DNA of 64,000 nucleotides, from positions 1-64,000 of the forward strand of contig NZ_BCWY01000036.1 in the NCBI RefSeq assembly GCF_001894825.1, written 5' to 3'. Each line of letters opens with the position of its first letter. Positions within the stretch are counted from its first letter, which is position 1. Shown here piece by piece: positions 41,298 through 51,267 of the stretch. Origin of the DNA: Rhodococcus jostii NBRC 16295. GTDB taxonomy: Bacteria > Actinomycetota > Actinomycetes > Mycobacteriales > Mycobacteriaceae. The notes under the pieces were generated by a model, which made no database searches, had not been told where the DNA came from, and saw only the letters and a program-made list of their open reading frames with translations. The translations under genes were made by a program, and so were the position numbers.

Positions 41298-41993
41298 ATG
41301 CCAAGCGATTCTCCGAGCGCTGTCTTCGCGAAGCTGGCCGAGACGGTCTACAACGGGGACGACTTCGCCCAGGTGTATCAGGCGATTTGCGATGCCGCGG
41401 CGATCCTCGTCCCCGGGTGTACGCATGCCAGCCTCATGTTGAAGCAGAACGACCAGCACCTCACGGTGGCGGCGAGCGACGGCATCGCCGCTCACATAGA
41501 CGCGCTCGAGCGGGCCGAGCAGGAAGGGCCGTGCCTCGATGCCATCGAGAACGCATCGCCGCAGGTCGAGGCCGAGCTAGCTCGGTCGACGCAATGGCCA
41601 CGCCTTGCGCAGCGGGTGATTGCGGAAACCACCGTCCGCGGTGCCGCGGGCTTCCGGCTCCTGATCAAGGGGCGCAAGGTAGGCGCACTGAATTTGTTCT
41701 CGGACAATCCGGGTGAATTCACCGACGAATCCATAGACCAGGCGATTCTGATCACGGCGTTCGCCGCGGTCACGTTGACCGCACTTCATGAACACCAGGA
41801 AGCCCAGACGCTGCGTGAGGGCCTGGCCAGCAACCGTGAAATCGGAAAAGCGATCGGATTGATGATGGCCTTTCACGACATCTCCGAGGACAGGGCGTTC
41901 GACCTGCTGCGCAAGACGTCGCAAGACATGAATATCAAACTCACCAGTGTCGCCCGGGAAGTCATCGCACACCACAATTCGAAGTTCGACTGA
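41298..41993 (+). CDS. GAF-ANTAR antitermination regulator
   Basis: The 231-residue protein has a GAF-type domain (about 25-160; CDAAAILVPGCTHASLMLKQ; EQEGPCLDAIENASPQVEAE) and a C-terminal ANTAR domain (GLASNREIGKAIGLMMAFHD; DMNIKLTSVAREVIAHH). It resembles mycobacterial GAF-ANTAR proteins that bind two-hairpin RNA antiterminators. AGGAGG lies 8 nt before ATG 41298. It is the second ANTAR gene in 11 kb. Targets unknown. Confidence 0.87.
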   Translation: MPSDSPSAVFAKLAETVYNGDDFAQVYQAICDAAAILVPGCTHASLMLKQNDQHLTVAASDGIAAHIDALERAEQEGPCLDAIENASPQVEAELARSTQWPRLAQRVIAETTVRGAAGFRLLIKGRKVGALNLFSDNPGEFTDESIDQAILITAFAAVTLTALHEHQEAQTLREGLASNREIGKAIGLMMAFHDISEDRAFDLLRKTSQDMNIKLTSVAREVIAHHNSKFD

Positions 41994-42242
41994 TCCGGAC
42001 TCGAGCCGGCTACGCTCGCGGCGTGTGGCCAGGGTTGGGTGAAGTTGGCAATCGGTTGATGCCCACCTGACGGAGAAGTAGGGTTGATCCAGCGTGGTTG
42101 AGAACACAGCCGCAGATTGTCCGGGCCGCAGCGGTGCGCGGTGGACCGAGATGCGTGCACTCCCTCGTGGCGTCCGCGTCGAGGCCCAATCTTCTTGCCC
42201 AAGGCGCACGGACACCCACAGATTGCACGCGATCGGAGGGTC

Positions 42243-42689
42243 ATGAAACCAACCTGCACGCCGCGCTGTGTCAACCCCCCGACGGCACCGCGGCTGTACG
42301 CCACCCGCGAGACACCCTCCCCCGACAGGGGTCTTCGAATGGCCGTCGAAGTCGCGCAGACCGTCGACGCCACCGTGGGTCGCATCACGGGAGACATCGA
42401 CGTGCTGGCAGCCCCGTCTTTCGCGCTCGCCCTTGCACACCTCACGGACGGGGGCTCGTCTTCGCGCATCATCGTGGACATGACCACAGTCGACTTCGTC
42501 GGGACCTCGGGGTTGTCGGTGCTATCCGAGTTCGCGGAAACCGCTAGGCGACACCATATTACGTGGGTGCTGGCGGGTAGCAGGGCGGTGCTCCGGCCGC
42601 TCGAGGCAACCGGTCTCGCCGCGATGATCCCCATCTGCAGCACTGTGAGCGCAGCGTTCGACAAGGTGGAGAAGATCACGCACACCTGA
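42243..42689 (+). CDS. STAS-domain anti-sigma-factor antagonist
   Basis: A product of about 148 residues with a STAS domain from MAVEVAQTVDATVGRITGDI, including the switch loop VDFVGTSGLSVL. The loop keeps Thr-Ser-Gly-Leu while the preceding Asp is Gly, so phosphorylation by an RsbW-type kinase may still be possible. ATG 42243 (GGAGGG just upstream, short spacing) is used; ATG 42339 (AGGGG at 7 nt) is a good alternative that starts at the domain. It is convergent with the rifampicin monooxygenase gene. Probable partner: RsbW at 33647. Confidence 0.75.
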   Translation: MKPTCTPRCVNPPTAPRLYATRETPSPDRGLRMAVEVAQTVDATVGRITGDIDVLAAPSFALALAHLTDGGSSSRIIVDMTTVDFVGTSGLSVLSEFAETARRHHITWVLAGSRAVLRPLEATGLAAMIPICSTVSAAFDKVEKITHT

Positions 42690-42698
42690 AAGGGAGGA

Positions 42699-44168
<1,470 letters not shown>

Positions 44169-44223
44169 TCACTCCGCGATTTCCGCAGGTTCTGGCTTCG
44201 GCTGGAGATTCTGCAGCAAGACC

Positions 44224-44244
44224 GGGGCCTTGCCGCAAGGCCCC
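44224..44244 (-). promoter_or_regulatory. rifampin-associated element (RAE)
   Basis: GGGGCCTTGCCGCAAGGCCCC is an almost perfect 21-bp palindrome 98 bp before rox. It matches, as I recall it, the RAE reported upstream of rifamycin-inactivation genes in actinomycetes (GGGGCTTGCNGCAAG-type repeat). Each strand contains a TTGC that could serve as a -35 (TTGCGG leftward toward rox). Confidence 0.8.
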
Positions 44245-44263
44245 CGGTGCGCTATATGCTGAA

Positions 44264-44295
44264 AATGGCAAGGAGTGAGTAACCTCCTTGCCATT
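44264..44295 (-). terminator. intrinsic terminator between the small genes and rox
   Basis: On the minus strand, AATGGCAAGGAG (44295-44284) pairs perfectly over 12 bp with CTCCTTGCCATT (44275-44264) around an 8-nt loop, and the arm runs into TTTT. It ends leftward transcripts from 44364-44812 just before the RAE. Confidence 0.75.
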
Positions 44296-44363
44296 CCCCT
44301 TTGTCGTACGAACAGGCAAGCCCCTCACGAAACGGTGACGTGCCGCAACGCGATCAGTGTGGC

Positions 44364-44519
44364 CTACTCGGCTCCGGCGGTGGCCGCCACGCGCTCGCGC
44401 TCGTCGTCCTCGCGGAACATCGCTTCGATGCGATTCTTGATCTCCAGCGTGCTCATCGAGCCGCGGGTAGGAGCGAAGCTGCGGTGGCGGGCAGAGGTGG
44501 GGGTCGAGAATGTGTCCAT
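44364..44519 (-). CDS. 51-residue hypothetical protein
   Basis: ATG 44519 encodes MDTFSTPTSARHRSFAPTRG followed by a charged helix (STLEIKNRIEAMFREDDERE). The ribosome site is poor. The terminator 69 bp downstream supports a leftward transcript. An internal ATG (MSTLEIKNR) could also start it. No family recognised; proximity to rox may be fortuitous. Confidence 0.42.
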   Translation of the reverse strand: MDTFSTPTSARHRSFAPTRGSMSTLEIKNRIEAMFREDDERERVAATAGAE

Positions 44520-44593
44520 GTAAGTGCTTTCTGTCTTCTGTGCCGGCAAGCGCCGCGTGGTGGTCGAGGGGTGCATCCGCGAGGCGGACACGG

Positions 44594-44812
44594 TCAGATG
44601 AGGAGTGCGGCGAGCGCAACGGCCGCGAGAACTGACACCGAGGTCGCTACCGCGACCAGGATGGATCCCGTCAGTACGACGGCAGGCGCGGTGGCGGTTG
44701 CTGCCGAGACAGAAGCGATGTACACGGTCGGACGCAGGGTGTGGCGTGGCGGCTCGTCAGATGGCGGCGACGCGATGTGCTGGTCGTCCTGGTGCACGGT
44801 CGTGCGGGTCAT
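44594..44812 (-). CDS. 72-residue hypothetical membrane protein
   Basis: ATG 44812 encodes a polar N-terminus (MTRTTVHQDDQHIASPPSDE) and a hydrophobic C-terminal half with one or two helices (APAVVLTGSILVAVATSVSV and LAAVALAALLI). It is on the same strand as the 51-residue gene 75 nt downstream and may share its transcript and terminator. No clear ribosome site or family. Confidence 0.42.
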   Translation of the reverse strand: MTRTTVHQDDQHIASPPSDEPPRHTLRPTVYIASVSAATATAPAVVLTGSILVAVATSVSVLAAVALAALLI

Positions 44813-45633
44813 GTGTTGGCGTACCCCGTGGTAGCAGTCAAGTGACCTGAGTCACAAACTTACGAGTATGTTGTACATCACAACATGCCCCGCGCGCCAG
44901 TCGGTGCGATCCACATCCGGGTGGCGGTCGCTCCCCCACTGCCCAGCGTCCAGTTCGGGCGACTGGCCGGCAATCGCGCTCCGGCCTACCACTGCTCGAC
45001 GGAAAGCCGCCGACCTGTGCCTCTGCGCTTGGCTCGAGTGGTGATCATGGAGTGTCGGAATCTGCGGGCTGTGGTGACTACCGATGGCATCAACCGTTGG
45101 CGACCACGGAGTATTCGCTAAACCATGGTGTTCCGTCACAGACCGAGTTATATTCCTGAAAATAGGCCTCCCGAGGGATCGCGACTGGTGGAATGGCAGC
45201 GCCCTGACCGCGCCCGCCATCGGCAACTCACCGGCGGCTCGGCCGCGAGGGGGCCGCGCCAGTCCCCTCCGAGAACCTCAGGGCCGGCCAGCGGCCCCCT
45301 CTCCCCTGCCCTCCTTACCCGCCGTAAATGCGCGACGGACAGGTCACATTTGGGTCGTGAGACTCAGGATTTGGTGGCCACTCCCCCAGGAGTACCGGAG
45401 GCGACCACCTAAGGTTCGCAAAACTTCGCTGTTCCGTCCGGGTCCGATCTGGGAACTCTAGCTGTCGGACCACGGCAGCCAGTCCTCACCCTGCGACTTC
45501 GGGAGTGTGGCGAGCGCGGACCTCCATGGATCAGAAAGCCGGACACTTCGAGGCATGCACTCCCCACGTGGGCGCGGCTACACGGACGTGTCCCCTCCCC
45601 CGTAAGGCGACCTCCTGCTACCAGCCCTGCGAC
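44813..45633. other. 820-bp region without a convincing gene
   Basis: Several short open frames cross this region on both strands, but all lack ribosome sites and have Arg/Pro-rich composition typical of chance frames. Its GC content is slightly lower at the left end. It contains a perfect operator-like inverted repeat at 44868-44886, GTGAC-CTGA-GTCAC at 44841-44854, and GGTGG/CCACC complementarity around 45375-45410. It may be a decayed gene or a regulatory region. Confidence 0.45.
44868..44886. promoter_or_regulatory. operator-like inverted repeat
   Basis: ATGTTGT-ACATC-ACAACAT: perfect 7-bp arms around 5 nt, AT-rich in GC-rich surroundings, 56 bp upstream of the 72-residue membrane protein start. 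It resembles sites of small dimeric repressors (MarR, TetR or PadR type); none is encoded nearby. Confidence 0.5.
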
Positions 45634-46617
45634 TCAGAACCAGCCTTTGCGCTTCGCCCAGACGAGAAGCGCCCCGGACATCGCGAGCATCACCAGGACG
45701 ATCACAGCCACCCACACCCATTGCGTTCGTTCGTTGACGATGACGTTCATGCCGATGATTGAAGACAGGGCCGTGATCGGCAGGGTGACAGCCGCGATGA
45801 CGGCGAGTCGCTCGGCGGCAATCGTCATCTTGGTGTTCGTACGCGCCTGATAGAACTCGATCGTGCCCTGCAGGTAGTCCTTCTGGCCTTTGGCCATCAC
45901 GGTCAGATGCTGGAACTGATCGACTGCGTCGAGCAGCAGATCCTGCCCCTTTCCGGAGCCGAACGCTTCGATGGTCACCATCCGGCCGTACACCTCGCGG
46001 CTCAATGCGGCCATCGTGCCGACTGTGAGCAAACCATGTCGGACCCGAAACATTTCGTCGAGAAAGGTTTCCGGGTCGCCGAGGTGCCCACCGGTAACCT
46101 GTTGCTCGAGTTTCCAGACGTCCTTGGTCAGGTCTGCCGTGTAGGCGCGCATCCGCGCCGTCAACGCAGCGAGCAGCGCGAACGACAACTCGAATCCGGT
46201 GTCGGGTTGCAGCTTGCCCGATTCCAGCCGACCCAGCACCGCGTTCACCTCGACCATCGCCGTCGAGGGGTCGATCGCCGGGTTCACGGGGCCGTGCACC
46301 GTCACCAGATACCTGCCACCGATGAACTGGTCCAACTCGATGTAGTGCACGTGCCCGTGCGCTCCCGACTGCGGTGCGTGCAGAACCACGAAGAAATGAT
46401 CCTCATATCTGTGTACCTTCGGCACCTGATTGCGGTCCCTCGAATCCCGCACGGCGAGTGGATGAAACCTGAAAACGGTGGTCAATGCGTCTTCCGCCTG
46501 GTCGTCCCAGGTGGGGATATCCACCCAGACCAATCCGTCGGGCCGGTCGAGCAACATTCTCAGATCCGACACCGCACACGAACGCACACCCTCGTCGGAG
46601 ATGAACCGGACGTCCAT
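45634..46617 (-). CDS. CorA-family divalent-cation transporter
   Basis: A 327-residue protein with a large cytosolic N-terminal domain and two C-terminal helices. The first ends in the signature IIGMNV (GMN, about residue 289); the second is WVWVAVIVLVMLAMSGALLV, followed by AKRKGWF. CorA pentamers move Mg2+ and Co2+ across the inner membrane. ATG 46617 has GAGG nearby upstream. It is divergent from the NYN gene. The -VNERT- loop replaces the common MPE after GMN, so ion preference is uncertain. Confidence 0.88.
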   Translation of the reverse strand: MDVRFISDEGVRSCAVSDLRMLLDRPDGLVWVDIPTWDDQAEDALTTVFRFHPLAVRDSRDRNQVPKVHRYEDHFFVVLHAPQSGAHGHVHYIELDQFIGGRYLVTVHGPVNPAIDPSTAMVEVNAVLGRLESGKLQPDTGFELSFALLAALTARMRAYTADLTKDVWKLEQQVTGGHLGDPETFLDEMFRVRHGLLTVGTMAALSREVYGRMVTIEAFGSGKGQDLLLDAVDQFQHLTVMAKGQKDYLQGTIEFYQARTNTKMTIAAERLAVIAAVTLPITALSSIIGMNVIVNERTQWVWVAVIVLVMLAMSGALLVWAKRKGWF

Positions 46618-46714
46618 ATCGGCCTCCTCGCACGACGAGCCTCATCTCCGTCATAGCACCCGCACCCGTGCAGTTGGGGTGACCCGCCGAATCCGGACGG
46701 AGCAGACTCAGGGT

Positions 46715-47116
46715 GTGACAGATGACAGGGCTGCGCTGATTGTGGTGGATGCTGCGAATGTCGTCGGCTCGAGGCCGAACGGTTGGTGGCGTGATCGTGC
46801 CGGCGCGGCCCGACGGCTGCTCACACAGCTGAGCACGTGGGAACCGAATCCGGACGGACGAGCCGACGTGGTGGTCGTACTCGAGGGTGCAGCGAAAGCC
46901 GCGATCGGTAGCGAGGACCCCGACAGCGTGCAGGTGGTGCCCGCGGAAGGCTCGGGTGACGACACGATCGTCGATGTAGTCGCGTCGGCGGTCGGGGAGG
47001 ACCGTGACCGGCTGATCACCGTCGTCACGGCAGATCGCGGGCTCCGCCATCGAGTCGAGGCGCTCGGAGCCCGTACCGTCGGCCCGCGCTGGCTCCTGGA
47101 TCGCATCGAGCTTTAG
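46715..47116 (+). CDS. NYN-domain (PIN-like) protein
   Basis: The 133-residue product has Asp motifs of NYN/PIN-type ribonucleases: LIVVDAANVVGSRPNG (about residue 8), VVVVLEGAAK, EGSGDDTIVDVV and VVTADRGLRHRVEALGA. These acidic residues would bind metal for RNA cleavage. GTG 46715 is taken because VTDDRAALIVVDAAN begins the domain. Its stop overlaps the convergent CrtI-like gene by 4 bp. Target RNA unknown. Confidence 0.8.
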   Translation: MTDDRAALIVVDAANVVGSRPNGWWRDRAGAARRLLTQLSTWEPNPDGRADVVVVLEGAAKAAIGSEDPDSVQVVPAEGSGDDTIVDVVASAVGEDRDRLITVVTADRGLRHRVEALGARTVGPRWLLDRIEL

Positions 47117-48726
47117 GGGCCATGGCCCTTTTGGGGCGTGACGACGAGGTCGAGTATGCGGCCACGAACTTTCCGGCGCGCCCATCCCCACCGCCCGTGA
47201 TCGGCCAGTGCGGCGTGCGCAGCGTTGTATCCGCACATGCCGTGGACGCCACCTCCCGGGTGGGTGGCCGAACTGGCAAGGTACAGCCGGTCGATCAAAG
47301 TGTCCGGCCCGGACGAACCCGGAGTCGGACGGAAGACGAGCTGCTGGTAGAGCTGGGCGGTGCCACCGTTGACGGCTCCCCCGTGCAGGTTGGCGTTGCT
47401 CGCTTCCAGGTCTGAAGGGCGCTGCACGGTGCGTCCGACCACCCGGTCTCCGAATCCCGGCGCGTGCGACTCGAGCATTGCGTCGACGCGGTGCGCCAGC
47501 AACTCCGCGGACTCGTTGTCGGTGATCCCACGCGGGAGATGTGTGTAGGCCCACGCGCTTTCGGTCCCCTCCGGCGAACGACTGGGGTCCGACGTCGTCA
47601 TCTGGCCGAACAACAGGAAGGGATGGGTCGGGACGACACCCGTGGTGAGGTCGGCCATCCATCGGACCAGTCCGTCGTCGTCGGCGCCCAGATGCACGGT
47701 TCCGGCGGATTCGAGACTCCGCGACCGCCACGGAATCTTGCGGTCGAGCGCGTAGTTCACTTTCACGACAGGGGTGTCCCATTCGAATTTTTCGAGGTCG
47801 CGCCGGACACCACCCGGGACCACGGAAGGCTCCAGCAATCCTCCGTACAACGCGGGCGCCGAGACATCGGCGAGCACGGCGCGCCGGACAATGTATCGGT
47901 CGCCGCCCGCGGTCCGCACCTCTCGGGCCGCTCCCCCGGTCACGTGTATCGACGTCACTTCCTCGCCGCAGCGGATCTCGGCGCCGTTCCGTCTCGCCCG
48001 TTCTGCCATCGCCGCCGAGAGGGCGCCTGCCCCGCCGACCGGGACCACGTACCCGTCGTCCTGCGCGAGCATGGTCAGCAGATATCCCATGACTCCGCTG
48101 CCCGGTGCATCGACGGGTGTGTCGGCGTGCATCGCGTTGCCCAGCAACAGCACCCGTGCCGCCTCCCCGTCGAACAACTCGTGCGTCATCCGACGCGCGG
48201 GGAGCATCAGGAAGCGGACGAGCCGGAGGGCTTCCGCGGTGCCGAGTTGGGACAGCAGTCGCCGAGGACCACGGACAGGGGGAAACGGGCTGAACAGGGT
48301 GTCGAGGAAGGGTTCCTTCACGTCCTTCCACTGCTCGAACAACCGGAGCCATGCCTGCCCGTCGCCCGGCTGCCTCCGTTCGAGGTCGGCCGCGGTGTCG
48401 GCCGGATCCTCGCGGATCAACGGGGCGTCGTCGTCGTCCGGGCTTCTGGGGTGCCCGACCGCCGCGGGCGCCTTGCTCCACCGCAGACCGACACCCTCGA
48501 GGTCGAGGTGGCGGATCGCCGGAGACACCGCCGCCAGAGGATAGAACGCGCTGAACAGGTCGGTGCGGAACCCCGGGAACAGTTCTGCGGAGCGGACCGC
48601 GCCACCCGGTTCCGGTTGGTGCTCGAGGAGGGCGACATCCCAGCCGGCCTCCGCCAGGGTGGCCGCCGCGGCGAGACCGTTGGGTCCGGCACCGATGACG
48701 ACGGCGTCGACTGTGTGCACTGTCAC
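47113..48726 (-). CDS. CrtI-like NAD(P)/FAD-dependent oxidoreductase
   Basis: A protein of about 537 residues with an N-terminal FAD motif (VVIGAGPNGLAAAATLAEAG), then EPGGAVRSAELFPGFRTDLF, a mid-protein GGAGALSAAMAERARR segment, and a C-terminal GVHGMCGYNAAHAAL motif. It follows the phytoene-desaturase/amine-oxidase plan, but no carotenoid genes are near. GTG 48726 is used, 5 nt after the SRPBCC stop, so the two are co-transcribed. The substrate may be a lipid or isoprenoid; unknown. Confidence 0.8.
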   Translation of the reverse strand: MTVHTVDAVVIGAGPNGLAAAATLAEAGWDVALLEHQPEPGGAVRSAELFPGFRTDLFSAFYPLAAVSPAIRHLDLEGVGLRWSKAPAAVGHPRSPDDDDAPLIREDPADTAADLERRQPGDGQAWLRLFEQWKDVKEPFLDTLFSPFPPVRGPRRLLSQLGTAEALRLVRFLMLPARRMTHELFDGEAARVLLLGNAMHADTPVDAPGSGVMGYLLTMLAQDDGYVVPVGGAGALSAAMAERARRNGAEIRCGEEVTSIHVTGGAAREVRTAGGDRYIVRRAVLADVSAPALYGGLLEPSVVPGGVRRDLEKFEWDTPVVKVNYALDRKIPWRSRSLESAGTVHLGADDDGLVRWMADLTTGVVPTHPFLLFGQMTTSDPSRSPEGTESAWAYTHLPRGITDNESAELLAHRVDAMLESHAPGFGDRVVGRTVQRPSDLEASNANLHGGAVNGGTAQLYQQLVFRPTPGSSGPDTLIDRLYLASSATHPGGGVHGMCGYNAAHAALADHGRWGWARRKVRGRILDLVVTPQKGHGP

Positions 48727-48731
48727 GGCGG

Positions 48732-49268
48732 TCAGGGTTTCGTCTTGTGCTCGGCGAGAAACGACAGCCGGCGTAGGCATTCCAGGTTTCGTGGGAGGAC
48801 GGCGAGGTCTTGCGCCGTCTGCGGAACCCACTTCAGGGGAGCGGAGGCAGCGCCCTCGGACATGGCGAGGTGGCATCCGGATTCACGGGGTTCCAGTCGC
48901 AGACAGACGACCGCCTTCGCCGGGTACACCTGAGCGAGGAGTCGGAGTTCTCGGTTCTCTTCGGCGAAGAGAACTTCGGTGGAGTCGTCGATCAGCGCGG
49001 GCCAGGCACCGACCGAATGGTGCAGGCGACTTCCGACCGCAGGCCAGTCGGCGGAGACGGCACGCATGCGTGACGCCCCGACCACCCAGGACGGGTACAG
49101 CCACCCGTTGGCGAGAACGGACCACACGTCCGAGGCCGAAGCCGACGTGTCTCGATGTGCCTCGATGACGATCTCTCCCTCGAACCGGAACGTGACGGAC
49201 GTTCGGCGCTTACCCCGGTTCCCCGGATCGAAAACGTACGCCGGGCCTAGGCCTCGTGCGAGGCCCAT
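48732..49268 (-). CDS. SRPBCC-fold (polyketide cyclase/START-like) protein
   Basis: The domain starts at about FRFEGEIVIEAHRDTSASAS and continues with DVWSVLANGWLYPSWVVGAS and LHHSVGAWPALIDDSTEVLF, the START/SRPBCC lipid-binding pattern. The only start codon in range is ATG 49268, inside the last codons of the upstream 75-residue gene (22-bp overlap). This gives 178 residues with about 35 before the domain; the true start is uncertain. It is followed after 5 nt by the CrtI-like enzyme, which it may assist by binding a hydrophobic substrate. Confidence 0.72.
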   Translation of the reverse strand: MGLARGLGPAYVFDPGNRGKRRTSVTFRFEGEIVIEAHRDTSASASDVWSVLANGWLYPSWVVGASRMRAVSADWPAVGSRLHHSVGAWPALIDDSTEVLFAEENRELRLLAQVYPAKAVVCLRLEPRESGCHLAMSEGAASAPLKWVPQTAQDLAVLPRNLECLRRLSFLAEHKTKP

Positions 49269-49474
49269 GCCTCCGCGATCTCGGGATAGACGGCGGCGAT
49301 CTCGTCGACACGATCGTCGGTCGCTGTGTCGATCTCGGCCCGGTGGCGCTGCGCTGTGACCAGCGGACCCTCCGCACCTTCGGTGCCGGAGCCGCCGGCA
49401 GGTGCGTTCGCTTCCCATTCGTGAATGACCTCGTCGAGGCGCAGGGCCACGAATTCCTTCTTACTCTCACTCAT
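49247..49474 (-). CDS. 75-residue acidic hypothetical protein
   Basis: ATG 49474 (AGGA at 6 nt; ATG 49477 also possible) encodes MSESKKEFVALRLDEVIHEW, a Gly/Ala segment, and an acidic helical end (TATDDRVDEIAAVYPEIAEA). It lies 37 nt after the NADH-dehydrogenase-like gene and overlaps the SRPBCC start, so it is part of one operon. No family recognised. Confidence 0.65.
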   Translation of the reverse strand: MSESKKEFVALRLDEVIHEWEANAPAGGSGTEGAEGPLVTAQRHRAEIDTATDDRVDEIAAVYPEIAEAWASHEA

Positions 49475-49511
49475 CATCTGTCCTTTCCTTGTCGACGAGT
49501 AGTCGTCGTGT

Positions 49512-50834
49512 TCAGGTCTGCGCTCCGACGCCCTCGCTGGCCGCGAACCGTGATTCCTCGTCGGTGACGAGCCCGATCGACACGAGTGGGCGGGGGAACA
49601 GCAGATCGGTGAGGTAGGCGAGCGCGACCGCCCAGCGGTTGGCCGCATTCGGCATGGCGTAGAGGTGGTATGCCCGCGTGACCACCTTCGCGAGGAACCC
49701 TGACAGTTGGATGTTCAGGGGGTTCGCGACGGCAAACCCCGGACCCAAATCGACGACGAGACCCATGTCGCGGTGGGTGTAGGGCTTCGCGTCGCCGATT
49801 CCCAGGCTCGCGGCGACGTTGCGGGCCAGGGCCCGTCCCTGCCGGACCGCGTGCTGGGCGGTCGGCGGGGTGATCGATCCGCTGTTCCGCAGATCGGGAA
49901 CTGCCGCCGCGTCGCCGCCCGCGAAGACGTCGGGATGCCCCTCCACCGAGAGGTCGGGGCGCACCGTCAGCCTCCCCTTCTCGGTGGGTAACCCGAGCGT
50001 GTCGATGAGCGGGCCGGCGGTCACTCCCGTCACCCATGCGACGGTGCGTGTGGGAACTACGGTGCCGTCGTCGAGCGTGACGTGGTCGGGACCGAGTTCC
50101 GTCAGCGTGGTTTCCAACCGCACGTCGATGCCACGTGAGCGCAATACCTCCAGCACCTTTCTGCCCAGCTTCTCCCCCACCTCGGGCATCACCGTGTCGG
50201 CGGCGTCGAGCAGAAGGAAACGGACCTCCTTCGGGTCCAGGCCGCGCCGGGAGGCTGCCTCGTCGGCCAGGGCACGCAGCTGTGCCGTGAGTTCCGTCCC
50301 TGCGTAGGATGCGCCCACCACCACGACCGTCCGGCGTGCCCGAGCGACCAGCGGGTCGGTGTCCCGCTCGGCCAGTTCGAGCTGGGTGAGGAGCTGGTCG
50401 CGGAAGAAAAGTGCCTCGGCCGGAGTCTTCAGGCCCCTGGCGTGCTCCGCGAGACCGGGGATGTCGAACAGGCGAGTGACCGATCCCGGGGTGAGCACCA
50501 CCCTGTCCCAGGACACGTTCTCGACTCCCTGTTCGCAGTCGGTGACGTGCAGGGTCCGGGAGTCGAGGTCGACGGAATCGACGCGGCCCTTCACCAGTTC
50601 GACATTCGGCAGTGCCTCGGACAGGGGAACGGTGACGAACCGTGCGTCCAGGATTCCGCCCGCCACCTCGGGCAGCAGCGGTGTGTACAGCATGTAGTCG
50701 TGCGGGGAGATCATGGTGATGCGGGCATCGGTCCCCGCGAGACGCCGCGTCAGGGCACGGGCGCACTCGAATCCGGCGAAGCCGCTTCCCACCACGACGA
50801 TGCGTGTCGACTGTCCAGCTGCTTCGTGGGTCAT
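49512..50834 (-). CDS. type II NADH dehydrogenase-like flavoprotein
   Basis: The 440-residue product has two dinucleotide motifs (RIVVVGSGFAGFECARAL at about 12; TVVVVGASYAGTELTAQLRA at about 170), PHDYMLYTPLLPEVAGG and DVFAGGDAAAVPDL, the pattern of NDH-2 enzymes. The C-terminal part (VTRAYHLYAMPNAANRWAVA) would attach to the membrane. It would pass electrons from NADH to quinone without pumping. ATG 50834 is used. GTTT-N16-GGGAAA just upstream on this strand is a weak SigF-like promoter. It heads a four-gene operon to 47113. Confidence 0.82.
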   Translation of the reverse strand: MTHEAAGQSTRIVVVGSGFAGFECARALTRRLAGTDARITMISPHDYMLYTPLLPEVAGGILDARFVTVPLSEALPNVELVKGRVDSVDLDSRTLHVTDCEQGVENVSWDRVVLTPGSVTRLFDIPGLAEHARGLKTPAEALFFRDQLLTQLELAERDTDPLVARARRTVVVVGASYAGTELTAQLRALADEAASRRGLDPKEVRFLLLDAADTVMPEVGEKLGRKVLEVLRSRGIDVRLETTLTELGPDHVTLDDGTVVPTRTVAWVTGVTAGPLIDTLGLPTEKGRLTVRPDLSVEGHPDVFAGGDAAAVPDLRNSGSITPPTAQHAVRQGRALARNVAASLGIGDAKPYTHRDMGLVVDLGPGFAVANPLNIQLSGFLAKVVTRAYHLYAMPNAANRWAVALAYLTDLLFPRPLVSIGLVTDEESRFAASEGVGAQT

Positions 50835-50957
50835 GTAGGAGTCATTTCCCAACTCGGTGTCGAACGAAACAACCGGCCGCGCGGTGTGAGGACGCGAGAA
50901 TGCGGGTACTCGACTTGCCGAGAACGATCGACGAGGCCGAATGCGAAGGGCGCGAAC

Positions 50958-51227
50958 ATGAGTGCCGTATCGAAGGCAATGTACACACCGTTGGCACTCG
51001 CTGCGAGTGTCGGCGGTGGGATCGTGGCGGGTGCGGTGTTCGGTCAGCTGTGGAAGCGGGTCGCGGGTGAATCCGAGGCTCCCGACCCGAAGGATCTCTC
51101 CCGGAGTACGCGTGAAGTGTTGATCGCGGCCGCACTGCAGGGCATCATTTTCGGACTGGTGAGGGCTGCGATCGACCGGGCCGGGGCACGGGGGTACCGG
51201 AAGCTGGCCCACGCCGACCCCCGCTAG
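50958..51227 (+). CDS. DUF4235 membrane protein
   Basis: An 89-residue protein with an N-terminal glycine-rich helix (PLALAASVGGGIVAGAVFGQ), WKRVAGESEAPDPKDLSRS, and a second helix (EVLIAAALQGIIFGLVRAAI) before a short basic tail (DRAGARGYRKLA). This fits DUF4235, a small actinobacterial membrane family of unknown function. ATG 50958 has AGGGCGCG upstream. GTGT-N16-GGGTAC (50884-50909) upstream is a possible SigF-like promoter. Confidence 0.78.
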   Translation: MSAVSKAMYTPLALAASVGGGIVAGAVFGQLWKRVAGESEAPDPKDLSRSTREVLIAAALQGIIFGLVRAAIDRAGARGYRKLAHADPR

Positions 51228-51267
51228 AAAACAGTCAGTTGTCACCGAACACACCTAGGCTGAGCCG

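Noticed and set aside
44885-45121. 78-codon frame beginning in the operator-like repeat
   Set aside because: No ribosome site and chance-like composition; the start lies in the right arm of the repeat.
47117-47128. GGGCCATGGCCC palindrome as terminator
   Set aside because: It lies in the last codons of the CrtI-like gene and is explained by coding for its Gly-His-Gly-Pro end; too short to claim function.
46403-48481. 692-codon minus frame over CorA, NYN and CrtI-like genes
   Set aside because: It spans three well-supported genes on both strands and is Arg-rich without domains.
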